Virus record (IMG/VR): IMGVR_UViG_3300015360_000063
Coordinates: 1-50,238 of that record
Source: a virus
Direction: 5' to 3' (one strand)
DNA: 50,238 nucleotides
Position 1 is the first letter of the stretch. Each line of letters starts with the position of its first letter. The notes under the pieces are model-generated. The model saw only the letters and a list, made by a program, of their open reading frames with translations. It did not search any database and was not told the DNA's origin. The translations under genes and the position numbers were made by a program. Shown here piece after piece: positions 34,455-42,900 of the stretch.

Positions 34455-35549
34455 ATGACCATTCAAAATGTAGGAAACGCGTCGGCATCGGCATTAGATT
34501 TCGATTTTGCGACAAAAGACGTCTACAAAGAAACAAACCCGTTCGGACAAGCATTAATGGAGTTCGACGCACGCACGGGCATTAAGCCCGACATAAAAGT
34601 CGGTGTAAAAGTGACTGGAACATTAATCTCCAAGAGCGATAAATACGCTTTCGTAGATTTCAAAGGAAAGACATCTGTATGCATTGATGTGACGTCACAG
34701 GAATCGTTGTTACTGGCAAAAATCGAAGTTGGCTCAGAAATCACAGTACTGATAACCTCAGTCACTGACAAAGACACATTCGAAATAGGCGGTTCATTAT
34801 ATCAATTAAAGATGATTGAGATGACTGACTTCTTGGACAGCGTTTATGACAGACGCGGGGGGCTTACCGGTATTCCATCGGAACTTAACCATGCCGGTTA
34901 TAACGTAACCATTAACATCGAGGACCAACAGTTGAGTCTGTTCATGCCACACTTATTGACTGATGTCAATAAATTACCTGACCCTAGCTCAATCATAGGA
35001 ACTGAAATTGAATTCTGTCTAGAACGGGTGAGAAAAGACGGCAATACGTCTTATATTGCATCCAGAAAGGCATTTCTATTGAACATGGCAGTCAAAGAAA
35101 AGCGCAACCTGAAGAAAGGTGGACAATACGACGGATTTGTGACGGGTTGTACTGATTTTGCCGTATTCGTGCAGTTTAATAAGTGTCTTACCGGAATGAT
35201 TCACAAGTCGAATCTTACAGAACAAGCTGTCGCGTTATTGCCAAATATCCCAGCAGGAACGACAATTGAGTTTTATGTCAAAGACATAATGAAAGACAAA
35301 TTGTTCTTGACACAGGTAATCAGAGATTCTTTATGGGATTCCATAGCAATCAACGACGTATTGCCAGGAACAATTTCGAGCATAAAAGATTTCGGAGTTA
35401 TGGTCGATTTAGATTACGAGACTAAAGGCCTATTACACAAGTCAGTGTTACCAAATCCGGTCAATTCGTATAATAAAGGCGACAAAGTCAATGTCATTGT
35501 CACAAACGTGAACAAAAACAACAGACAGATAACTCTAGCTCTAAAATAA
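34455..35549 (+). CDS. S1-domain RNA-binding protein, ribosomal protein S1-like
   Basis: 364 residues made of consecutive OB/S1-type units. Unit 1 is at about 49-118 (GVKVTGTLISKSDKYAFVDF). A degenerate unit lies at about 140-215. The clearest two are at about 222-290 (YDGFVTGCTDFAVFVQF..GMIHKS) and about 297-364 (LPGTISSIKDFGVMVDLD..GLLHKS, ending ITLALK). The G-x-(V/I)-x3-x-x-(F/D)-(F/G)-(A/V)-F-V core and the G-(M/L)-(I/L)-H-K-S turn are diagnostic. S1 recruits mRNAs lacking strong Shine-Dalgarno signals to the 30S subunit. A phage copy could bias translation to phage messages or act in transcription antitermination. The gene ends one base before the next gene starts. Confidence 0.85.
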   Translation: MTIQNVGNASASALDFDFATKDVYKETNPFGQALMEFDARTGIKPDIKVGVKVTGTLISKSDKYAFVDFKGKTSVCIDVTSQESLLLAKIEVGSEITVLITSVTDKDTFEIGGSLYQLKMIEMTDFLDSVYDRRGGLTGIPSELNHAGYNVTINIEDQQLSLFMPHLLTDVNKLPDPSSIIGTEIEFCLERVRKDGNTSYIASRKAFLLNMAVKEKRNLKKGGQYDGFVTGCTDFAVFVQFNKCLTGMIHKSNLTEQAVALLPNIPAGTTIEFYVKDIMKDKLFLTQVIRDSLWDSIAINDVLPGTISSIKDFGVMVDLDYETKGLLHKSVLPNPVNSYNKGDKVNVIVTNVNKNNRQITLALK

Positions 35550-35993
35550 ATGAAGAGCGAGATAATTGAGCTGCTACAAGAAGTAGCAACAGAAGAGGGT
35601 GGTGTTTTCACCACCCTTTTTGGTTCAGAAGAATCTGAAGTGCACCACACGCTGAACATAAACTGGATATTCAACAAGACCGAGATGAAAGAAAGTCTGT
35701 TCATAGTACTTGAGCACATAATATCGCAAGTGCTGCAGTCTTATAATGTCAGTAAATATGAGCCTACAAAATATTACTTTGAGGGAAAGTATAAGATGAT
35801 ACTTTTCGAGGACGGGCCTACAGTAAACCGGTTGTTGCCCATAAACTATGAAATCAATGACCCTAATATAAAATTTGCAGACCTTGAGAATTACTTGGAT
35901 GATATTGACATCACGGATAATGGCCAGCACATATATTTCAAGTGGTCTTTTCCAATCTATAAAATAAAACAGGATTCATTAAATACCTTTTAA
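35550..35993 (+). CDS. Uncharacterised protein, 147 aa, with a terminator hairpin in its 5' end
   Basis: 147 residues, alpha-beta, no recognised motif. The ATG directly follows the S1-like stop. Codons ~16-24 contain a GC-rich perfect hairpin plus T-run (35596-35621) that looks exactly like an intrinsic terminator, so expression may depend on read-through or on ribosomes disrupting the hairpin. A second terminator follows the gene. Confidence 0.75.
   Translation: MKSEIIELLQEVATEEGGVFTTLFGSEESEVHHTLNINWIFNKTEMKESLFIVLEHIISQVLQSYNVSKYEPTKYYFEGKYKMILFEDGPTVNRLLPINYEINDPNIKFADLENYLDDIDITDNGQHIYFKWSFPIYKIKQDSLNTF
35596..35621 (+). terminator. Intragenic terminator-like hairpin
   Basis: 9-bp GC-rich stem AGGGTGGTG (35596-35604) with CACCACCCT (35609-35617), loop TTTT and five T residues (35617-35621). 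It lies 47 bases after the S1-like stop but inside the next coding sequence. Confidence 0.75.
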
Positions 35994-36010
35994 ACATTGT
36001 ACAAACCGTC

Positions 36011-36048
36011 AGAAAACCTGCAAATTAATTTGTAGGTTTTCTATTTTT
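36011..36048 (+). terminator. Intrinsic terminator
   Basis: 14-bp stem (36011-36024 with 36029-36042, one G-T pair), loop TTAA, T-rich tail. Directly followed by a late-type promoter box. Confidence 0.88.
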
Positions 36049-36057
36049 ATATATAAT
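36045..36057 (+). promoter_or_regulatory. Late-type promoter motif
   Basis: TTTTATATATAAT overlapping the most upstream ATG (36056) of the terminase paralogue, which argues that translation really begins at 36086. Confidence 0.5.
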
Positions 36058-36085
36058 GTATACAAATAAATCAAAATATCGACAT

Positions 36086-36985
36086 ATGAGAATTTTTAAA
36101 ACAGAAGACATAAACAGGATAATTGAAAAAATTAATCTGGGACATAAAATGTCTAGGAAAAATAATATTTTTTTCAGACACCAAGAAGGCACGTTAGATG
36201 ACGACATTTCTGTGTTATTATCGCAAGACGAGCTTATAGAATATGGCAAGTGTGCCAATGATATTTGTTATTTTATTGAGTCATGCTGTGGTGTGAAATT
36301 GAGACAGTATCAGAAAGAATGGATAGACAATTTCATGAACAACAGGTTCATGATATATTGCACATCGAGACAGACCGGGTATTCCGCCGTCATGGCCGCG
36401 GTGTATTTGCACTACATGATATTCAATAAAAATAAAACCATATTAGTCGTATCGAATAAATGCGCGTCTGCCGTAGAATTTATGCACAAACTGTTTAAAC
36501 ATTATCAGAGAATACCATATTGGATTAAACCTGGCATTGTCACAAAAAATAATAAAAATCTTAAATTTAATAACGGTAACCAAATACGCATGCGGTCCGG
36601 AATAAAAAGTAAACCCACCGAGTTTAGTATTGATTTGTTATCATATATGGAGTTTTCGCATATCCCACAGTCAACACCAGATATGCAATATAACAACACG
36701 TTAGTGCCTGAACTATGTGCAAACACAGAATCTAAGATATGTATACAATCACAACCGGCCGGTTTTGACAGCTTTTATCAATTGATTAACGACTCAGAAC
36801 GTAAACCTAACGACCCAATGAAGAATATCTACAAGACTGTAAAGACATATTGGTGGGAAGTAGACGGGAGAGATGACACATGGAGACAACGTGAGATAAA
36901 CATTATCGGCGCCGACGCATTTGCGCGGGAATATGACCTACAGTTTGTATCGAAAGCCGTTGTACAGACGACAATAAAAATATAA
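36086..36985 (+). CDS. Degenerate terminase ATPase paralogue (P-loop-dead)
   Basis: 299 residues from the ATG at 36086 (309 from 36056, which overlaps the promoter box). It aligns along its whole length with the ATPase domain of the adjacent terminase, including FxKCAxDIxYF, R-(Q/D)-Y-Q, the long helix after the P-loop, KPG(I/L)-x-(N)-x-(N)-x-K and a shared block after it. The catalytic motifs are altered: Walker A SRQTGYS instead of SRQTGKT (Lys and Thr lost), Walker B LLSYMEFSHIP instead of FLYMDEFAHIP (Asp lost), and coupling motif SQPAG instead of STPNG. There is no nuclease domain. The intact frame suggests a retained, non-hydrolysing role, for example as a terminase partner. This is inference. 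Confidence 0.8.
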   Translation: MRIFKTEDINRIIEKINLGHKMSRKNNIFFRHQEGTLDDDISVLLSQDELIEYGKCANDICYFIESCCGVKLRQYQKEWIDNFMNNRFMIYCTSRQTGYSAVMAAVYLHYMIFNKNKTILVVSNKCASAVEFMHKLFKHYQRIPYWIKPGIVTKNNKNLKFNNGNQIRMRSGIKSKPTEFSIDLLSYMEFSHIPQSTPDMQYNNTLVPELCANTESKICIQSQPAGFDSFYQLINDSERKPNDPMKNIYKTVKTYWWEVDGRDDTWRQREINIIGADAFAREYDLQFVSKAVVQTTIKI

Positions 36986-36994
36986 CTAACTGAA

Positions 36995-37513
36995 ATGGGA
37001 AGACATAAGAAAGAGAAAGACCCGATAGAGAAACAGTTTGTATTCACAACAGACGCTGTAAATGACATACGGGAAAAACAGTCGCAAGGCTTTGACATAC
37101 CTAGGTACATGAACCCGTGGTTCAAAAAAGAAATGGGCGTGAGAAGAACCGGTTGTGTATTCGGGTGGACCCAAGAAGAAATAGACGAGTTCACGAAATG
37201 TGCATTAGACATACACTATTTCGCGAACACATACTGTCACATAAAATCCGAAGACGGCCAGATCAGGCAGATGAAATTACGGGATTACCAATATAAAGTG
37301 CTTGACGCGTACACTAAAAACAGATTCACGTTGAACATGTCGTCAAGGCAAACAGGCAAGTGTATAGGTCCTATAACCAACGTGTCGTGTATGATAAATA
37401 ATGCGGTCGTAGAACTACCCATGTTCAAATTGCTGTTTGAGTACAGAGAAAACAAAACATTTTACGACTATATAAAATACCCGATATATTGGGTGTTATG
37501 GAAATTAAACTAA
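36995..37513 (+). CDS. Terminase large subunit N-terminal extein plus N-intein fragment
   Basis: 172 residues. Residues 1-122 are the start of a T4 gp17-like terminase, ending in MSSRQTGK, the first part of the Walker A P-loop. Residue 123 (Cys, codon at 37361) begins an intein: CIGPITNVS matches intein block A with the nucleophilic Cys1. The intein sequence runs 50 residues, then stops before block B. The rest of the intein and terminase is encoded by the gene at 37699. Protein trans-splicing would join Lys122 to Thr of the second chain and restore SRQTGKT. The split between blocks A and B is that of the atypical split inteins with a short N-fragment, such as AceL-TerL. Confidence 0.85.
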   Translation: MGRHKKEKDPIEKQFVFTTDAVNDIREKQSQGFDIPRYMNPWFKKEMGVRRTGCVFGWTQEEIDEFTKCALDIHYFANTYCHIKSEDGQIRQMKLRDYQYKVLDAYTKNRFTLNMSSRQTGKCIGPITNVSCMINNAVVELPMFKLLFEYRENKTFYDYIKYPIYWVLWKLN

Positions 37514-37698
37514 TTAAAAGAATAAAGCATACGCACCAATTGAAATAATACGGTTACATACAAACTGCAACTAATGACGAATTTGATACTGTAATTATAT
37601 AAGACGCCAATACAGATTTATATGTATCACAGATGATAATAAACAAAATTGATGAAATAAAAATAAAAAGATGTATAAATCTTATACAATCGTAATGC
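37514..37698 (+). pseudogene. Decayed intein segment between the two terminase pieces
   Basis: 185 bases. In the frame of the downstream C-intein gene this region reads as protein-like stretches (for example from 37549 and from 37603, the latter 30 codons) interrupted by TAA codons at 37546, 37600 and 37693; the upstream N-intein is in a different frame. It therefore looks like the former middle of a contiguous intein, now fixed as a break by a frameshift and nonsense changes. An A-rich run at about 37655-37672 may serve as the translation start region of the second gene, and a 7-bp hairpin TGTATAA/TTATACA follows it. Confidence 0.55.
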
Positions 37699-39933
37699 AT
37701 GAAAAAAATCATAAATAGAATTCTATTTGACATAATTGAAAAGATAGAGTCATATCAGTACAGAAATACCACTTTAGACCAAGACTGTGTATTAAAAAAA
37801 ACAAAAAACATTACATTCACTGACAAAAAAGATTTGTACGTGGATTCGCCGGAAGGCTGGGTTAAGGTGACTGAAATAAACGAGACACAACCATATAAAA
37901 TATGGTTTATGAAAACAGAAAATGGCAAAGAACTGTTTTGCGCCGATAACCATATCGTGTTCGATAGCTTGGGTCAAGAAATATTAGTTAAAGAATTAAG
38001 TGTAGGCCAACACATAATCACTCGTGACGGATTCGAAAAGATTACTGTTATGTATGTGTACAATACTTCCAATAGTATGATAGATTTGACCGTAGGCGGC
38101 AAAGAAATGAGGTATTACACAAATGATATTTTGAGTCATAACACGATATGCGCGGCAATAACACTACTACATTATTCTATTTTTAATACAAATAAAGGTA
38201 TAATGGTTGTAGCGAATAAGGGCGAGACGGTTATAGAGATTTTGGACAAGATTAAAAATATATACAAGTTACTGCCATTCTTTCTTAAGCCGGGGCTTAT
38301 AAACTGGAACACCAAATCCATAGTTTTTGACAACGGCTGTCGTATAAAATCACAGGCACGTTCAAAAGAACCGGCGATCGGTTTTACGATAGACTTTCTC
38401 TATATGGACGAGTTTGCTCACATTCCGAGGAGTATAATAAACCACTATTACAAGGCCGTTATACCCACAGTGTCGTCCATCAAGAATTCTAAGGTGGTCA
38501 TAACGTCGACACCAAACGGCGCCAATCTGTTCAAAGATTTGGTCATGGGCGCGTCGTTGCCTAATGGGCATGCAGACAAGAATATGTACAGCCTGATAAA
38601 GGTGCTGTGGTATCAAGTACCAGACGGCAAATTTGAAGACGGTACGACCGGGACAAGATTCGACGCACGGCTTTACCCATTGGCATTTGAAATGGCGACA
38701 CACAAGTTCAGTGTCGAGAAGCTCGTGAAACACCTACAAGGTCTCAATTTCAAGGTAGCTATAGAACAGGAGACTACTGATACTGGCAATAAAGATTTCG
38801 TACGTATATTATACAAGGACGGCGTCACAGATGTCGAATCGATCAAGAAGATGGATTTAGACGGACTGAATGTTGCGAAGATTTGTACTATAACGAACTG
38901 GAAAGAGCAGGAGACTAAACTGATCGGTGGCGAAGAGGCATTCAACCAGGAATACGGATGCCAGTTCATTGCCGGGTCTAAGCGGGTGTTGAGCGCGCCA
39001 AAGGCGAAGGAGCTCGAAGCGCGTACCGAAGTTTATAAGACCAGAGAGATTGAGATTCTGACAAAGAGACTGCGATTCACGTATAACGAGCTGCGTTGGG
39101 CACCTGATTATATAGAGCACGAGAGAAACAACTACTACTGGGTTTCCATGATGGATGTGTCAGAGGGTTTGGGACTGGATGACTCGGTAATCAATCTGTT
39201 CAGGCTGATGGTGAGGCCCAAATCTTGGTTGTTGGAAAACAAGATCAAGACGATGTACGACGCGTTCTACCTAAAACAGACGGGCATATACAATTTTAAC
39301 CGATTAGACCACAAGAAGGAACTGCCTGAGTTATTTTACATGTTACATTTCGAGTACTTAAATCCCGAACGCGTTAAATCCGTTGTAGAATACAACGGGC
39401 CGGGTTCCACGTTCATAGTGGCGCTCAACCAGGTGTTTGACGGAAACAACGATTTCGGTAGTCACGTGCTAGTCAGGTATAAACATAGGACGGATGACAA
39501 CACAAAAAAAATGGGTCTTAAGGTCAGCCGTAACAAAAAAGAGCTGGTGAAATCGTACATAGACTGTATCGAGACGGACATGCTGTATGTAGACGAGAAT
39601 ATCACGCTGGACCAGATGGATAATTTCATAAAGGTTGACACCAGGAGCGGTGACGTGACGTATCGTGCTGACGCAGGACACGACGATATAGTTATGACGT
39701 TAGTCGGCGGCGCCACATATTTTGATACCCAGGATTATAAAAATATGTGTTTTAACTATTATAACGAGCTTTCTGGAGAGTACCAGGGGTTAATTGACAA
39801 GGCATTAGACCTGGAACACAATCCTAATGCTATATCGTATAAGAGCATGAGCGCGGCTCTGGCCAAAAGTAAGAAATCAATAAGCCGTACAAACAGATTT
39901 TCTGGTGGACGAGGCCGTTTTATGGGGAAATAA
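37699..39933 (+). CDS. C-intein fragment plus terminase large subunit C-terminal extein
   Basis: 744 residues. Residues 1-148 are the C-intein: block B-like GKELFCADNHIVFD, block F-like MIDLTVGGKEMRYYTND and block G ILSHN with the terminal His-Asn, followed by Thr149 (codon 38143) as the +1 residue. The remaining 596 residues are the terminase: Walker B FLYMDEFAHIP (about 233), coupling motif STPNG, and the RNase H-like nuclease with MMDVSEG (about 485), VVEYNGPG and GHDDIVMT (about 661). Relative to the paralogue upstream, an extra ~80 residues are inserted before the ATPase end. With the N-piece the spliced terminase would be 718 residues. It packages DNA into the prohead at the portal. Confidence 0.88.
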   Translation: MKKIINRILFDIIEKIESYQYRNTTLDQDCVLKKTKNITFTDKKDLYVDSPEGWVKVTEINETQPYKIWFMKTENGKELFCADNHIVFDSLGQEILVKELSVGQHIITRDGFEKITVMYVYNTSNSMIDLTVGGKEMRYYTNDILSHNTICAAITLLHYSIFNTNKGIMVVANKGETVIEILDKIKNIYKLLPFFLKPGLINWNTKSIVFDNGCRIKSQARSKEPAIGFTIDFLYMDEFAHIPRSIINHYYKAVIPTVSSIKNSKVVITSTPNGANLFKDLVMGASLPNGHADKNMYSLIKVLWYQVPDGKFEDGTTGTRFDARLYPLAFEMATHKFSVEKLVKHLQGLNFKVAIEQETTDTGNKDFVRILYKDGVTDVESIKKMDLDGLNVAKICTITNWKEQETKLIGGEEAFNQEYGCQFIAGSKRVLSAPKAKELEARTEVYKTREIEILTKRLRFTYNELRWAPDYIEHERNNYYWVSMMDVSEGLGLDDSVINLFRLMVRPKSWLLENKIKTMYDAFYLKQTGIYNFNRLDHKKELPELFYMLHFEYLNPERVKSVVEYNGPGSTFIVALNQVFDGNNDFGSHVLVRYKHRTDDNTKKMGLKVSRNKKELVKSYIDCIETDMLYVDENITLDQMDNFIKVDTRSGDVTYRADAGHDDIVMTLVGGATYFDTQDYKNMCFNYYNELSGEYQGLIDKALDLEHNPNAISYKSMSAALAKSKKSISRTNRFSGGRGRFMGK

Positions 39934-39953
39934 TCAAAATCCTAATTTAATTG

Positions 39954-39966
39954 TTTAATATATAAT
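39954..39966 (+). promoter_or_regulatory. Late-type promoter motif
   Basis: TTTAATATATAAT, 21 bases upstream of the tail sheath ATG. Good match and a typical leader length. Confidence 0.6.
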
Positions 39967-39987
39967 AAAAAAGTATCAAATTATACT

Positions 39988-42900
39988 ATGAGTATTAACT
40001 TATCAGACTATAATCGTGCTGGCGTTTTTATCGAAGAGAGAAATAATTCAGTAATAGATAGACCAGCAGCCCAAGAAGCTGTAGTCAATTTTATACCCGG
40101 GTTTTCTAGAAAAGGCACGGTATTTAATCGTCCCGTTCTGATCAAAACCAAATCCGATAGAACGACATATTTCGGAGAAATTGATCGTTTTCTTGAAAAG
40201 AAGAGTTCATATTTTCACAGAACTATAGAAATCGCATTACAGACAGCGCCAGTATGGGCATTAAATATACTAAAGACTACGTCTTTGGACAAACTAAATT
40301 ATGCTTCGGTTTCGTTATCTGCACAATATGATAACACCCCAGTAGCACAACGTCAGTATGACGATTTCTTCAACAAGTCGGGTTTCTGGCAGCGTGACAC
40401 TGAATCGTTTTTATTCTTTGCGCGTAACTCACAACGCATGTTACATTTCACCAATGTTAGTGACAAGAAAATAACAATTTTCATGTTCAAATCTAGCATT
40501 CCTGGATACGACATCACCGCAGAGTTATGGTACGGCGGTAGAGAGAAAGTTCCAACATGGATGAGCCCGTCAGATTTCATATCTGATTATATGGTTAGAG
40601 TTGTTGCTGTAAATGGCGACTGGTCAAACTATGTGACACTGGCGTCTGACCCTAACTGGAGCAAGTATTTCGCTTCTAGTGGTTTGAGAAAGAATAAAGT
40701 TGACGATTTCATTCGTGACAAAGGCGTTACCAAATTAGGTGACTACACTGGTTCATTGATTCCATTCTTCAGAGACAATAAGAACAACAATGTCTTCATC
40801 GAGACTCTGGTAAACTTAGAAACTGACCGTACGGGATTATTTGCAGCGTTCGACATCGACAACGTTGAAACAGATTTTACTAGTGGTAACATTGACATAA
40901 TTGGTCAAACACTTGTAGATATAGATAAACCTAAAATCAATTTCATGTCTTATCAGGACACAATCGAAGAAACTGATTTCTACGATAACATGCCATTAGA
41001 TACTCGTGGCAACGTAATCGGTATCAGCAATATACTTACACGTACCACAAACAATACGAACGGTTTATTGTCAGGTATGGGCGTGGCTCTGGGCGGTTCA
41101 TTCTCTACTACTGCTACACCATCGCTTACAGTGACTGGCGGTACTGCCAATATCAATAACCTCACATTGACTGTTCCGACATTGGCGATTAACTTATTGC
41201 CACTGGTTGCTCCAGCATTAGGCGTAAATTACCGCGTAGCCGCGATTTATGTCGACGCGACTAGTGTGATTCAAGTTGCTACAGGCACTGTGATAAATAT
41301 CGCAGGACCATTACTGACAGAAGCAAATGCCGTTTTAGGCGGATTAACATATCCTGCATCGATGTCAAACAATGCTATAGTGCTAGGATATGTATTCAGC
41401 ACAGTAGATAACAGTAGCGTACACTCTAATGCCTATGTGTCGGTTGCCCTAGGAATAGGAGCTGGCTCTTATGTGCCTTTGTCTATTGGTCTTGCGGGTC
41501 TTGACATTGTTGTTGCTAATACGGCAACTAACATCTTGGATATAACATTCAATCAGACGGCGACAGCGACAAAAGCAAATTACAGAGCGTGGAGAAGAGT
41601 TTTATTCTTTAACGAATTGGTAACTAAGTACGTTCTTACTAATTCTGTGATAATCGATTCATTAGGAGCTAAAATAGATTTATCTGCTGCAATGTGGACT
41701 GACAATTACTCTGCTGGTGCAGGCGACAAGAACATCGTCATCACAACGACAAGTGTTGACATCAAGACACAGTCTTATGCTTCTGGAAAATTCGTGTTCT
41801 TCTACAATGACAATGAATTCGTAATGAATACAACAGGTCTTGAGACTAGAAGCAATGCTTCAGGTACTGCAAACTACGGTATTGTTGCTAAGAATTCAGA
41901 GATGTACCAAGATTTCTATAACGGTATGATTAACACTGGTGATCACTTCTTCGTAAAGAAGGCTGTGACCACATCGATGAAGTTTGTAAACTACACAAAT
42001 GTTTCTAACCCGACAAGCGTTGGAAGTTGGATTATAATGAACTCGGCTGATTCCCTAGCATTAGGAATAGGTGCCGGTTCAAACAATTTTCGCTTGTTGA
42101 TACAGTCACACCCGGTTAACGCCGGAGACTTCTTGTTAACTACCGGTTACGGTTACGACGCTGTCCCAGTGGTCGGTACACCGGAATTCGGTTTACAGGG
42201 CGATGGATTTTTAGCTGTCGGTGAGGTCGCATATCAAGTAAACAATCTAGTATCTACATACGTGACAACCCAGACTATAGATGCATTCGATTACAACGCT
42301 AAGGCGTACTTGAAAATGTATTTCGTTGGTGCCATCATGAAAGTAGAGTTCATGGCGGATAACACGTTAATTACCCCATTCACTGTACCTGGCGGTTTAT
42401 TGTCAATCAATACAACAATCAATGTATACTCTGGAGAAGCAGCTTACGAACAGACACTCGAGATTGAACAGCACGCGGCATACACGATAACAGACACTAA
42501 GGTGTTAATCGATTTAGTTCGTTACCCTGAAGTTAAAGTCGGCGATTATGTTAAGGCGTTCATCGACTCTGGTTCTTTACAACCTGGGCAGTTTCCTAAG
42601 AAATTCTCGAGAATCATCAAGAAAACACCATGGTCCGGAAACGTGGCGCACAACGTACAATATGCAGAGATTACATTGGACATCAAATTGGCCATTCAGT
42701 TATACGGTTCTGACATGCAGACTACACGCTATACTAAAATCGAAGATTACATCGATACTTACAAGGCGATCTCTCTGGGCGGTTTTGCGGTACAGTCTGC
42801 TTCAATTCCTGATGGAACGGAAGCTCGTCAATCTGAGATATTAGATATAATCGGAAAAAACACTGCATTGTATTATGCCATCACTAACAAGAATAAATTT

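Noticed and set aside
38750-38900. A second intein or homing domain inside the terminase C-part (extra ~80 residues)
   Set aside because: The insert lacks a Cys/Ser start, HN end or nuclease motif, and reads continuously with the terminase. It is better seen as a domain insertion.
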